Below are positions 19,810 to 28,548 of a stretch of DNA of 38,797 nt, piece by piece. Numbering within the stretch: position 1 is the first letter of the stretch; the number at the start of each line of letters is the position of its first letter. The DNA is taken from positions 1 through 38,797 of the forward strand of contig NZ_SLXT01000026.1 in NCBI RefSeq assembly GCF_004341395.1. Reading direction: 5' to 3'. The notes under the pieces are model-generated. The model ran no database searches and was not told the DNA's origin. It saw only the letters and a program-made list of their open reading frames with translations. Source of the DNA: Heliophilum fasciatum (GTDB lineage Bacteria; Bacillota; Desulfitobacteriia; Heliobacteriales; Heliobacteriaceae). The translations under genes and the position numbers were made by a program.

Positions 19810-20753
19810 GTTCCATAACCTCACTGTCGATTTGCGCCCGGGTCACTTTGGACATGCATAGCCTTAATAATGAAGGCTCGGAAGGGAATCAACTGCAAAC
19901 ACGGATGGTCCATATTGTCGATCAGAAGGGGGAACTGGCGGTAACGAACGCAATTAGTGGAGATATGTTAAAGCATATTCAAAACGAGAATTACATTGAG
20001 ATTGCTAAAGAAGAAGAGCTAAAGCTTTGTTCCGGCTGCGCTCGGGTTAACGCTAACCGGATCAATGTGGATCGTGATTTCTTTACTTTGATTGAGAAGC
20101 TTGATAATAAGGATAATATCGGCACATTGCGTGAACTGCTCAAATATTGTGCCGGCGATGATGTGGAAGGAATTTTGATCACAGAAGGCAAGCGATCGGT
20201 AGCTCGTAAGTCCACCGTGGAATTTGGTTGGCTCGTCGGTATTCCTGAGCAAACCCGGTCAGAATCGTATTTTCATGTTAAATTCGATCCGGAGGGCCGC
20301 GGCGGCGGCTCCGGTTCCGAAGACGGCTCAAACACGGGGCAAACGATTTTTTACCGCCCTGCTAATTCGGGTGTCTATGCCATGGTGCTCAACCTGGAAT
20401 TGGACCGAGTGGGCTTTCATGATATCACGCGAGAATATGTGATTGATGATGAGGAACGGAGCAAACGGCAAAAAGCCTTGATCCAAAGTGTGTTGCATAC
20501 CTTTATCAAACTGGCCGGGGCACACCGGAATACACAGCATCCCCACTTAATCAATATGACCGGTGTGGTGACGACATCGCGTAATATGACACCGGCACCG
20601 ACGATCTCGCCGTTGAAAGATTCCTTTATCAAAGAGATTGTTTCGGTAAAGGAGCAATTAAACCGTTGGAGCGGTAACGATGTACAGTGCCGAGAGTTTA
20701 CGAATCTCGCGGAGTTTGTTCAAGTCATGACGGATGTAGCGGAAACGCTGTAG
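19806..20753 (+). CDS. cas7: Cas7 (DevR/Csa2 family), Cascade backbone
   Basis: 315 residues. The N-terminus SLSICARVTLDMHSLNNEGS is the hallmark beta strand of the DevR/Csa2/Cst2 Cas7 families, followed by AISGDMLKH (the conserved I-S-G-x-x-L-K/R-H segment) and, in the centre, EFGWLVGIP. A glycine/serine insert (GRGGGSGSEDGSNTG) sits near residue 165. It forms the crRNA-binding filament of the effector complex. ATG overlaps the preceding stop by four bases, and GGAGGAT lies upstream inside cas8a. Confidence 0.9.
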   Translation: MSSITSLSICARVTLDMHSLNNEGSEGNQLQTRMVHIVDQKGELAVTNAISGDMLKHIQNENYIEIAKEEELKLCSGCARVNANRINVDRDFFTLIEKLDNKDNIGTLRELLKYCAGDDVEGILITEGKRSVARKSTVEFGWLVGIPEQTRSESYFHVKFDPEGRGGGSGSEDGSNTGQTIFYRPANSGVYAMVLNLELDRVGFHDITREYVIDDEERSKRQKALIQSVLHTFIKLAGAHRNTQHPHLINMTGVVTTSRNMTPAPTISPLKDSFIKEIVSVKEQLNRWSGNDVQCREFTNLAEFVQVMTDVAETL

Positions 20754-20766
20754 GGAGGGATTCCCT

Positions 20767-21477
20767 ATGTGGGTTACGTCGACCTATGAGTTATCCAATT
20801 TATTTTCCTTGCGGGTGTCTTCATCCACGAGTTCTGGTGGAAAAAGCCATTTGATTCCGACGCCCTATGTGGTGAAAATGGCGCTGATCAATGCGTCTTT
20901 TCGCTGGGACGGGCGGGGCAAGGAGGACTTTTCTTGGATACGACCACTGACGATTGCCTTTAAGACACCGCAAAAGATAGTAGTGAGCAATCAGTTTGTA
21001 AAAATCATGAAAGAAGCAAGAGACGGTGACGATACGTACCAGCAAACGGTTGGACTGCGTCAGTATGTTTATTGGGAAGGGCCGCTGGGAATTGCTTTTG
21101 AGGTGTCGGCGTTATCGGCAGCATGCAGGGAGCGATTGATGCGCTTGTGTTCGCTGACTAATTACTTTGGCAAGCGAGGCAGTTTTGTGCAATTCATGGA
21201 TGCGACAATGGTTGAAACGTTGCCGGAGGGGTATTCATTTTTATTTGATGAGATTCAACCGGACCATGTGCATCAGGTGATCACGAAGGGCATGCTGATT
21301 CAACTGATGGATGATATGGCCGGAAAGGCAAGTTTTGAGACGTTTGACAGCTATTCGCCGGCGCGCATGAAACTGTTTGAAGATCGTGTGTTCAAGCCTG
21401 TTGTACTTTCCAGTGTTAAAGGAGCGTCGTCTCGTGGATATACCATGTATGACAACATTTATTCATCCGAAACTTAG
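20767..21477 (+). CDS. cas5: Cas5 subunit of the I-A-type Cascade
   Basis: 236 residues. The N-terminal SNLFSLRVSS followed by SHLIPTPYVVKMALINASF is the Cas5 pattern (RRM beta strand, then the P-T-P-x-x-x-K/G-A-L motif). It caps the 5' handle of the crRNA. ATG at 20767 follows GGGAGGG by 9 nt. The end overlaps the start of cas6 by 30-44 bases. Subfamily assignment relies on gene order (cas7-cas5-cas6). Confidence 0.8.
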   Translation: MWVTSTYELSNLFSLRVSSSTSSGGKSHLIPTPYVVKMALINASFRWDGRGKEDFSWIRPLTIAFKTPQKIVVSNQFVKIMKEARDGDDTYQQTVGLRQYVYWEGPLGIAFEVSALSAACRERLMRLCSLTNYFGKRGSFVQFMDATMVETLPEGYSFLFDEIQPDHVHQVITKGMLIQLMDDMAGKASFETFDSYSPARMKLFEDRVFKPVVLSSVKGASSRGYTMYDNIYSSET

Positions 21478-22429
21478 CTGTCAGTGCTTACGCATCACCG
21501 TTGAGGCAGGAGCACAGGGGTTGCTCCTGCCTCCTTATCCGGGATCGACTCTGCGGGGGGCCTTAGGACGGGCGCTGCACCAATTAGCTTGTACAGCTAG
21601 CAAAAATATGGATTGTGAGGGGTGCTTTTTTCGGCAGGTATGCCCGGTAACGTTGCTTTTTCGGCCGATTTTGCCGGAAGGGCGGGAAGGTTTTTTTGCT
21701 AAGGGGCAAGACTTGCCGGCCCCCTTTGTGTTGCGGCCGCGAACCCATGGAAAAACGCAGTTTTACGCCGGGCAGCGCTTTGATGTGGATTTGACGGTGT
21801 TTGGCAAGGTGATACCGTATCTTCCTTATCTATTGGCAGCGCTTACTCAGGCGGTGGAAAAGGGGCTGGGAAAAGAGCGACGAAAAGCTGTGATTGTGGA
21901 TGGAGCGGTGATTAACCCGCTGACGGAAGAGAAGCATCCAGTGTTTGACGGCGAAACTTGGGCGCTGACGGGTAGTCCGTCGATTCAGCCGGAGCAGGTA
22001 GCACAGGCGGTACAGACGCTTGCGGGATTGGAGAGACTGAAGGTGCGCTTGGAAACACCACTTCGGCTGAAAGCGGATGAACATTTGCAGAATCGGATCT
22101 CAGCCAGTGTACTGGTTCGGGGGTTGGCAAGGCGTATCTCGGTGTTGGCAGCTTTTTATGGGGAGGAGCCGTGGGCCGAAGATTTTCCAGAGCTACTTCG
22201 TCTGGCCGAGACGGTTGGCGTGGAAGTGGATCACTACCGATGGGTCGATTGGGAACGGTATTCGAGCCGGCAGGATTGCCGGATGAAGCTGGGCGGATTA
22301 GTGGGGGAGTTGGTGCTGAGCGGAGCGGGATTGGAGAAGTTGTTGCCGCTGTTTGTGTGGGGGCAGCTTACGCATGTGGGGAAGGCGACGAGTTTTGGGC
22401 TAGGTGCCATGCGGGTGAGTTATGAGTAG
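21434..22429 (+). CDS. cas6: Cas6 pre-crRNA endoribonuclease
   Basis: About 331 residues from GTG 21434 (AAAGGAG 9 nt upstream), or 326 from ATG 21449. Family signs: PYPGSTLRGALGRALHQLAC at the front, a cysteine set CEGCFFRQVC, PYLPYLLAALTQAVEKGLGK in the middle, and the C-terminal glycine-rich loop HVGKATSFGLGAM that binds RNA. This is the PF10040-type Cas6 seen with type I-A and III loci. It is the only intact Cas6 in the window, so it presumably processes arrays 2, 3 and 4. Overlaps the end of cas5; last gene of the effector operon apart from the RHH gene 135 bases on. Confidence 0.92.
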   Translation: MDIPCMTTFIHPKLSCQCLRITVEAGAQGLLLPPYPGSTLRGALGRALHQLACTASKNMDCEGCFFRQVCPVTLLFRPILPEGREGFFAKGQDLPAPFVLRPRTHGKTQFYAGQRFDVDLTVFGKVIPYLPYLLAALTQAVEKGLGKERRKAVIVDGAVINPLTEEKHPVFDGETWALTGSPSIQPEQVAQAVQTLAGLERLKVRLETPLRLKADEHLQNRISASVLVRGLARRISVLAAFYGEEPWAEDFPELLRLAETVGVEVDHYRWVDWERYSSRQDCRMKLGGLVGELVLSGAGLEKLLPLFVWGQLTHVGKATSFGLGAMRVSYE

Positions 22430-22564
22430 TGCATGAAGGAGGTGTAAAAAGGGGTAATGTGTATGAGGTGCTTTTATATTGTAAAAAAAACCAACCAAAT
22501 TCACATAAGGAAAAAGATAGAATAGAGAATGATTAGTTGTGAAATCCAAAGGAGGGCTTCGAGC

Positions 22565-22834
22565 ATGCCAGGAATCCCAGATGATAAAAAATTTATTCGT
22601 ATTTCCGTACCTGTAAAACTTGAACCGTTCATTGAAGCGCTGAAAACGGCAAAACAAACTACGTCATCGCAATTTTTCCGATATGCGATTATCGAAGCAT
22701 GCCGGGAAAGCGGCATTACGGTAGATGGTGCTACTATTGATGATTTAATTATTGAACTAGCAGAAGACGATCGCCGTCGGCGTGAAAATGATCCGCGTCG
22801 AAAATTAAAGGATGAGGGCGCAATTTTGGATTGA
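22565..22834 (+). CDS. Small ribbon-helix-helix-like DNA-binding protein
   Basis: 89 residues from ATG 22565 (AAAGGAGGG about 10 nt upstream). The pattern is a short beta strand (KKFIRISVPVKL), a helix (EPFIEALKTAKQTTS) and a second helix (SQFFRYAIIEACRESG), which fits a CopG/MetJ-type ribbon-helix-helix fold. A long charged tail (EDDRRRRENDPRRKLKDEG) follows. No known Cas family. It lies between cas6 and the relic leader, so it could regulate the cas operon or the leaders; that is inference. Confidence 0.65.
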   Translation: MPGIPDDKKFIRISVPVKLEPFIEALKTAKQTTSSQFFRYAIIEACRESGITVDGATIDDLIIELAEDDRRRRENDPRRKLKDEGAILD

Positions 22835-22934
22835 TATGTACATCTAGCGTTGAAACGGTCAAGAGGAAGAAGTGACGGAACGATTTTTTTGCGATGATTT
22901 TTCTGACGGTAGGCCGAATTATCACTTCACGGAT

Positions 22935-23135
22935 GGAATGGGTAAAATATTAATGATGGTTTATGTTCTCTAGAGAGCAACAGCAGGGACTACGATTTGG
23001 ATTCTCATTCCATTTTTGCAAAAGATAGCGGTTTTTCAACGGTTTGATGCCTTGCGAAAAATAGCCGGTTTTTTAATGGCGAAGTAATGCCGGAAAGCCT
23101 TGATTTTGCTGGGTTCTTTATTTGGTTATGGTCGC
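22935..23135 (+). promoter_or_regulatory. Leader of the relic mini-array
   Basis: Shares all three leader blocks: GGTAAAATA (22941-22949); the inverted repeat with a degraded left arm TTTTTGCAA (23013-23021) and intact right arm TTGCGAAAA (23052-23060); and AAGCCTTGATTT (23095-23106), 29 bases before the first repeat. It is closest to the array 4 leader (both have GGTTTGATGCCTTGCG and ATGGAATGGGTA). Confidence 0.75.
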
Positions 23136-23230
23136 GTTGCAGTGAATGCCCCGATGGATAGGGAATTGAAACTTGGGAGTACCGCTACAATGCCAAGGTG
23201 TATGATAAGTTGCAGTGAATGACCCGATAA
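23136..23230 (+). CRISPR. Relic CRISPR mini-array: one full repeat, one spacer, one broken repeat
   Basis: A full 37-base repeat at 23136-23172 (begins GTTGCAGTGAATGCCC, ends GGAATTGAAAC) differs at several positions from the array 2/3 repeat. A 36-base spacer (23173-23208) follows, then a repeat start at 23209 that collapses after GACCCGATAA. This is a shrunken array placed between cas6/RHH and cas1. Confidence 0.85.
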
Positions 23231-23243
23231 CTAGCGTCCATAG

Positions 23244-23290
23244 AAAAACCCATGCACAGGGAGCGCCTGATGCATGGGTTTTTTTATTTT
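23244..23290 (+). terminator. Intrinsic terminator after the relic array
   Basis: Hairpin AAAAACCCATGCA (23244-23256) / TGCATGGGTTTTT (23271-23283) with a 14-base loop and a following T tract. It occupies the same place relative to the last repeat as the terminators of arrays 2, 3 and 4. Confidence 0.88.
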
Positions 23291-23402
23291 TGGGAATGTT
23301 TATCCCTAAGCATTATCGGCAATAAAAGTAATTGTATGGGTTATTTTGGATTTGGCTAAATGAATGGTTTATAAAGTTCTCACATTGTAGGGAGGCGATC
23401 GT

Positions 23403-24467
23403 TTGCCAATTGATCTTGATTTACAGATGATCATCGATGAAGCCGGAGAAACAGGCAAAAAGCATTTGCTCATCAACAGTTTCGGCTCCAGCGTAGGAAA
23501 AAAGAGTGAGCGTCTGGTTGTCAAAGAAAAGGGTCAAGTGACCGAAGAGTATCCTTTTTTTCAAATCGAACAGATCACCGCCATGTCGTCCGGCGTTTCG
23601 CTGAGTACCGATGTGATCGAAGAATGTGTCAAGCATGGCATCGTGATCAATCTCCTGGATTTCCGAGGTATTCCTTATGCCACAATGTTCACACCGGGAG
23701 TATTGGCGACTGTCAAAACCCGGCGGGAACAGCTACAGGCTTATAGGGATGAGCGGAGTGTCATGCTGGCCAAGGCTTTTGTCACCGGGAAGATGCGCAA
23801 TCAGATCAATGGGCTTAAGTATTTTGCGAAATATCGCAAAACAGCAAGGCGCGAAGTGTATGACATGATCACGAACGTGTGCGCCGCAATGGAAAAAACA
23901 GTCGATGAACTCAAGACCATTGAAGGGACAATGATCGATGATATTCGTGGGCAACTTCTATCAGTGGAAGGTCGGACGGCCCATGCTTACTGGGAAGGCG
24001 TAAAGTATCTGCTCGGGGATAAGGTAAGTTTTCCGGGACGGATCAACCGAGGGGCCACAGATCCTGTGAACTCATTGCTCAATTACGGCTATGCCGTGTT
24101 AGAAGCGCGGGTGCAGGCGGCGATTTTACAGTCAGGGCTGGATCCTTATGGCGGGTTTATGCATGTCGATCGCCCGGGGAAGATGAGTTTGGTCTATGAC
24201 TTGATTGAAGAATTCCGCCAGCCGGTGGTCGACCGGGTCGTCATTGCGCTGGTGACGCAAGGAACAGCGATGGACATGGCGGGGGAATTGTTGGCCGATA
24301 CGACCAAGCGCTTGTTGGTTGAGCGGATAGAGGAACGCTTGAATAGCACCGAACGCTTCGACCGGAAAAAGTTCCCGTTACGGGCGATCATTTTGAGGCA
24401 AGCGCGGCGAATGGCGGCTTTTTTACGGGGTGAAAATACGTATAAACCTTTTGTTTGCAGTTGGTAG
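23403..24467 (+). CDS. cas1: Cas1 integrase of the I-A-type module
   Basis: 354 residues. Catalytic residues: E189 in SVEGRTAHAYWEG, H254 in GGFMHVDRPGKMSLVYDLIE, and acidic D266/E269. It is clearly a different Cas1 lineage from the I-C copy at 3919. TTG start at 23403 with GGGAGG 8 nt upstream. It is separated from the effector operon by the relic array and its terminator, so the adaptation genes probably have their own promoter in 23290-23390. cas2 follows after six bases. Confidence 0.96.
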   Translation: MPIDLDLQMIIDEAGETGKKHLLINSFGSSVGKKSERLVVKEKGQVTEEYPFFQIEQITAMSSGVSLSTDVIEECVKHGIVINLLDFRGIPYATMFTPGVLATVKTRREQLQAYRDERSVMLAKAFVTGKMRNQINGLKYFAKYRKTARREVYDMITNVCAAMEKTVDELKTIEGTMIDDIRGQLLSVEGRTAHAYWEGVKYLLGDKVSFPGRINRGATDPVNSLLNYGYAVLEARVQAAILQSGLDPYGGFMHVDRPGKMSLVYDLIEEFRQPVVDRVVIALVTQGTAMDMAGELLADTTKRLLVERIEERLNSTERFDRKKFPLRAIILRQARRMAAFLRGENTYKPFVCSW

Positions 24468-24473
24468 TGGGCT

Positions 24474-24761
24474 GTGAAAACGCTGGTGATCTATGACATT
24501 GAAGTGGACAAAGTGCGGACGAAAGTGCTCAATGCTTGTAAGGATTATGGGCTGCAACATATCCAGTACAGTGCCTTTTTCGGCGAGCTTAATACCAACC
24601 GGCGTGAGGAGCTGCGGCAACGGCTACGACGGATTCTCGGGACAACGGTGGGTAAGATTTATTTGTTTCCCATATGCGATAAGGATTTACGGTTGGCATC
24701 GCAGGTGATCAACCGGCCGGAATTATTGATGGACGGTGCCGGCAATGAAGAAAATGGATGA
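24474..24761 (+). CDS. cas2: Cas2 of the I-A-type module
   Basis: 95 residues from GTG 24474. KTLVIYDIEVDKVRTKV with the conserved first-strand aspartate, then CKDYGLQHIQYSAFFGEL and the C-terminal KIYLFPICDKD: a normal Cas2. The extra C-terminal GAGNEENG tail is short. Six bases after the cas1 stop. Confidence 0.94.
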   Translation: MKTLVIYDIEVDKVRTKVLNACKDYGLQHIQYSAFFGELNTNRREELRQRLRRILGTTVGKIYLFPICDKDLRLASQVINRPELLMDGAGNEENG

Positions 24762-24819
24762 TGCGGGAAAGAAGCTAGGAATTTGATGCTTGGTATTAGA
24801 TGCCGGGCATTGGATATTG

Positions 24820-24960
24820 GACAATGGACATTGGTATTGGGCATAGGCAGTAGGGATTAGACAATGCGCATTAGGTATTGGGCATAGGCAGTAGGGATTA
24901 GACAATGGGCATTGGTATTAGGCATAGGCAGTAGGCATTGGACAATGAGCACAGGAATAA
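24820..24960. repeat. Tandem minisatellite between cas2 and cas4
   Basis: Three and a half imperfect units of 40-41 bases starting GACAATG at 24820, 24860, 24901 and 24941. Each contains ATTGGTATT-like and GGGCATAGGCAGTAGG segments. Weaker related sequence (TTGGTATTAGATGCC) extends left to about 24785. No gene. It separates cas1-cas2 from cas4-csa1. Apparent minus-strand frames here are products of the repeat. Confidence 0.85.
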
Positions 24961-24972
24961 GGGGTGAAGAAG

Positions 24973-25653
24973 ATGATGCTGAAGGTAACCGACATCAAGC
25001 AATATGTCTATTGCCCGCGAATCCCCTATTTTACCTATGTCTTGCCGGTCGCAAAAAAGATGACGCGGAAAATGGCCTACGGGCGAGAGTCTCATGATCG
25101 GCTGGATGAACTGGAAAAGCGGCGTACTTTTGCCGCCTATCGTGTGCCTGGTCAACGGGAGCACGATGCTCAGAGGTCGCTACGCCGGGAAGAAAAGCCG
25201 CGTGGGGATGTTTTTCCGGAATGGAAGCAGGGAGAACGGTTTTTTCATACGTACCTTTGCTCGATGCGGCTGGGGTTGGAAGGCAAGCTGGATGAACATT
25301 TGGTGCATGGAAAAGATATATTTCCGGTGGAATTCAAGGCAACATCACGGGGGCCAGGGCTGAATCACAAGTATCAGTTAACGGCCTATGCCATGCTTTT
25401 GGAGGAGCATTATCAACGGTCGGTGCGGCGCGGATATTTTAAGCTGGTCAGTCCGTTTCGGGATGAACCAGGCACGAAGGGACGGGAACGGACGATTCCC
25501 GTGGAAATTACGGAGGCCATGCGGGATCATGTGAAGGGGATTTTGGGCAAAATTCGTGCCATGATCTGGGCGGAGTCGTTGCCCGAAGTGCCGCGGCGGG
25601 GAAAGCAGTGTTTGGACTGTGAGTACCGGCGATATTGTGGAGATGTGGTGTAA
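24973..25653 (+). CDS. cas4: Cas4 nuclease of the I-A-type module
   Basis: About 226 residues from ATG 24973 (AAGGGGTG ending 7 nt upstream; an in-frame GTG at 24964 overlaps that site). YVYCPRIPYF carries the first cluster cysteine, GRESHDRLDELEKRR the nuclease histidine region, GLEGKLDEH and FPVEFKATSR the RecB-type acidic/lysine residues, HKYQLTAYAMLLEE the Q-x-x-x-Y motif, and CLDCEYRRYC the remaining cluster cysteines. It trims prespacers before Cas1-Cas2 integration. csa1 starts 18 bases later. Confidence 0.94.
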   Translation: MMLKVTDIKQYVYCPRIPYFTYVLPVAKKMTRKMAYGRESHDRLDELEKRRTFAAYRVPGQREHDAQRSLRREEKPRGDVFPEWKQGERFFHTYLCSMRLGLEGKLDEHLVHGKDIFPVEFKATSRGPGLNHKYQLTAYAMLLEEHYQRSVRRGYFKLVSPFRDEPGTKGRERTIPVEITEAMRDHVKGILGKIRAMIWAESLPEVPRRGKQCLDCEYRRYCGDVV

Positions 25654-25671
25654 CAGAAGGGATGAGCAGGG

Positions 25672-26616
25672 TTGTATTTTTGGACGTCGGAGGAGCAAAA
25701 GCGGTTGCTGCGCTATTTTTTACCAAGGGCGCGGCGAGAAGGGGTGGCCGAGGAACTGCGGGGGTGGAACTGGAATCAGCCGCCCTTATCGCCGATCTAT
25801 GAATGTTCGCTGGCGGTTTATGAGGTGGCCAACGGCTACTGTGATTCAGCCCGGGACTTGTACTGGCGGCGGGTGGAGCGGGTAAAAGCGGCACCCAATA
25901 AGGCGATGGTGCAAGGGCGGCTTTTTCATGCGCTGGTGGCCGGGATGATGGTGGAGACAAAGCGGCGGATCTACAAGTATGGGGTCGATGCTTATCCGGA
26001 AATTTTACGTGAGATCAATGAATTAGGCTTAAACGAACTTTTGGATGAGAAGACCAAGCAAGCGGGAAAAACGCTCGATGAAGAAACGCGAGCGCAGGTG
26101 CTGGACAAGATGAAGCTGCTGTTGGCGTTTGAGCGGGGGCGGATTGTGGCGCGGATGCAGGAGGTGCTGGTGAAGCAGCCCTATATCGGCGTTGATTCGC
26201 TGGCGGCGTTGACGGTGCCGGTGGTTGTAGAACATAAGCTGGATGGAAGTTTTCTGGGGCTCAGTGCCCATTTGAGTACGGATGCTTATCAGATGGGTGA
26301 ATCGATGATTGTGGATCTTAAGTTTGGGGAGCCGCGGCCTTTTCACCGGTTGGCAACGACGGGCTATGCGCTGGCGATGGAAGCGATGTATGAGTTTCCG
26401 GTCAATGTGGGTTGTGTGGTGTATGTGAGCTTTGCCGGCGATCGGGTGCGGGTGCAGCGGGATATTCATTTGATCAATGATGAACTGCGGCAGTGGTTTA
26501 TTGAGGCGCGGGATACGAAGGCGCGGCTGGTGGCGGAGGAACTGGATCCGGGGATGGCGAAGGAGTGCCAGAAAGATTGTCCCTATGCGGGGCGGTGTAA
26601 GGGAGGGGAAGCGTGA
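25672..26616 (+). CDS. csa1: Csa1, Cas4-like protein of type I-A
   Basis: 314 residues from TTG 25672 (GAAGGGA about 9 nt upstream). The front part (SPIYECSLAVYEVANGYC) followed by ARDLYWRRVE, GRLFHALVAGMM, a nuclease-like SMIVDLKFGEPRPFHRLAT block and a C-terminal cysteine cluster CQKDCPYAGRC match the Csa1 family, a Cas4 relative largely confined to type I-A adaptation modules. This is the main reason for calling the second system I-A-like. Likely works with Cas4, Cas1 and Cas2 in prespacer selection. Last gene of the adaptation operon; the array 3 leader follows directly. Confidence 0.85.
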   Translation: MYFWTSEEQKRLLRYFLPRARREGVAEELRGWNWNQPPLSPIYECSLAVYEVANGYCDSARDLYWRRVERVKAAPNKAMVQGRLFHALVAGMMVETKRRIYKYGVDAYPEILREINELGLNELLDEKTKQAGKTLDEETRAQVLDKMKLLLAFERGRIVARMQEVLVKQPYIGVDSLAALTVPVVVEHKLDGSFLGLSAHLSTDAYQMGESMIVDLKFGEPRPFHRLATTGYALAMEAMYEFPVNVGCVVYVSFAGDRVRVQRDIHLINDELRQWFIEARDTKARLVAEELDPGMAKECQKDCPYAGRCKGGEA

Positions 26617-26659
26617 ATTTTGTCGATAATGTGTAATGGGGCAGCTTGATGTTTATGGG

Positions 26660-26875
26660 AGGAGTAGGTAAAATAGTGATACGGTTGCTTTTCTTTTTAC
26701 TGGGGTGGGGTTGGTGCCCGCGGATACGGTTTGATAGTGGAGTATCTTGGCATTTTCGCAAGAGATGGTGGTTTTGAAGCGGTTTGGGGTGTTGCGAAAA
26801 ATGATTGGTTTTTTGGTGAGGGGGAAGGTCGGGGAAGCCTTGATTTAGCTGGGGTTTGGCGGAGGGATCGGTTGC
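26660..26875 (+). promoter_or_regulatory. Leader of CRISPR array 3
   Basis: Contains GGTAAAATA (26667-26675), the inverted repeat TTTTCGCAA (26753-26761) / TTGCGAAAA (26792-26800) with two G(G/C)GGTTT-type copies between the arms, and AAGCCTTGATTT (26835-26846) ending 29 bases before the first repeat. It is closest to the array 2 leader (GGTTTGGGGTGTTGCG is common to both), matching their shared repeat. Confidence 0.8.
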
Positions 26876-28534
26876 GTTGCAGTAGATGACCCGATGGATA
26901 GGGGATTGAAACGAATGTGATGTTGATTCTTCGGTAAACTGCCATTTCGTTGCAGTAGATGACCCGATGGATAGGGGATTGAAACTGGTTGTCACGGTTG
27001 GCAGCGGCGTTTCGATGGATGGTTGCAGTAGATGACCCGATGGATAGGGGATTGAAACGAATTAAGTAAGATACTAAAAACATGGAAAAGAAGAGGTTGC
27101 AGTAGATGACCCGATGGATAGGGGATTGAAACGATCGCTAAACGTGGGAAGCTGCTTCTTTGTCGATGTTGCAGTAGATGACCCGATGGATAGGGGATTG
27201 AAACAGTTGGAATTGACCATCGGGACGACGGTAACCGCAAGCTGTTGCAGTAGATGACCCGATGGATAGGGGATTGAAACAATCACCCCCTATGATATTT
27301 GATTCAGATAAGTGACAGTTGCAGTAGATGACCCGATGGATAGGGGATTGAAACTGGGCAAGGGATTCCTTTGGCGGGTATAATATGTTCTTGTTGCAGT
27401 AGATGACCCGATGGATAGGGGATTGAAACATACTGCATGGGGTTAGTAGCCCCAACAGTAGAATGGGTTGCAGTAGATGACCCGATGGATAGGGGATTGA
27501 AACTATCTTGTTCAACGAGGTAAGTTCAAAGACGTTAAAAGTTGCAGTAGATGACCCGATGGATAGGGGATTGAAACATGAATCTCACTCAGCTAGCAAA
27601 CATGCGTGAACAGTTGCAGTAGATGACCCGATGGATAGGGGATTGAAACCTAGTATCAACTTTTGCAAGCGAAATTAAATCGCCTTCGTTGCAGTAGATG
27701 ACCCGATGGATAGGGGATTGAAACCTTTGTGCCCTGCCGCTTCGAGAAGCGCTAATGCCGTTGCAGTAGATGACCCGATGGATAGGGGATTGAAACGGAG
27801 ACCGACAAGGGAATCACCGTCACCGTCAACAAGTTGCAGTAGATGACCCGATGGATAGGGGATTGAAACTTTTTACCGGGGAAGATTGTGGTGCAGCGGG
27901 GTTTTGGGTTGCAGTAGATGACCCGATGGATAGGGGATTGAAACCTTCTTTGAGCGCCGCCGGGACTTGAGCATATGTTTTGTTGCAGTAGATGACCCGA
28001 TGGATAGGGGATTGAAACGTCGCTTGGTTCACTATGAACACGATGGCCGATTGTACGTTGCAGTAGATGACCCGATGGATAGGGGATTGAAACTGCTTGA
28101 TGCACCGAGCATCGTCACCACTCAACCAGTTGCAGTAGATGACCCGATGGATAGGGGATTGAAACTTGCGCTGCTGTATCTCGCCTTGCTCGGCTAAGTC
28201 AAGTTGCAGTAGATGACCCGATGGATAGGGGATTGAAACCTTTACTTTCCTGCCTTGCTTGGCTGAACGACTTCGTTGCAGTAGATGACCCGATGGATAG
28301 GGGATTGAAACTGATAGTGGACTGCCTCTTTGCCAAAGTCGTTGTCATGTTGCAGTAGATGACCCGATGGATAGGGGATTGAAACCCCAAGGCTTCCCAC
28401 AAACGTATGTGATCGATCGCGATGTTGCAGTAGATGACCCGATGGATAGGGGATTGAAACAATCGCTTTGCTAAGGCATGATCGATTAAGGCTTGATGTT
28501 GCAGTAGATGACCCGATGGATAGGGGATTGAAAC
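26876..28534 (+). CRISPR. CRISPR array 3, leader-proximal part (23 repeats)
   Basis: Same 37-base repeat as array 2. 22 complete spacers of about 35-39 bases lie in this part. The spacer after the 23rd repeat (28498-28534) is split by an insertion sequence after six bases; the array continues at 29746. Together the two parts give 25 repeats and 24 spacers. Confidence 0.99.
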
Positions 28535-28548
28535 GAACTAATGCCCCA

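Noticed and set aside
25508-26469. Minus-strand frames of 146-150 codons opposite cas4 and csa1
   Set aside because: They lie opposite well-supported Cas genes, are rich in proline, histidine and arginine, and have no ribosome binding site.
28166-28274. Two neighbouring array 3 spacers sharing GCCTTGCTYGGCTRA
   Set aside because: The match is only about 13 of 15 bases at different offsets, too weak to claim related targets.
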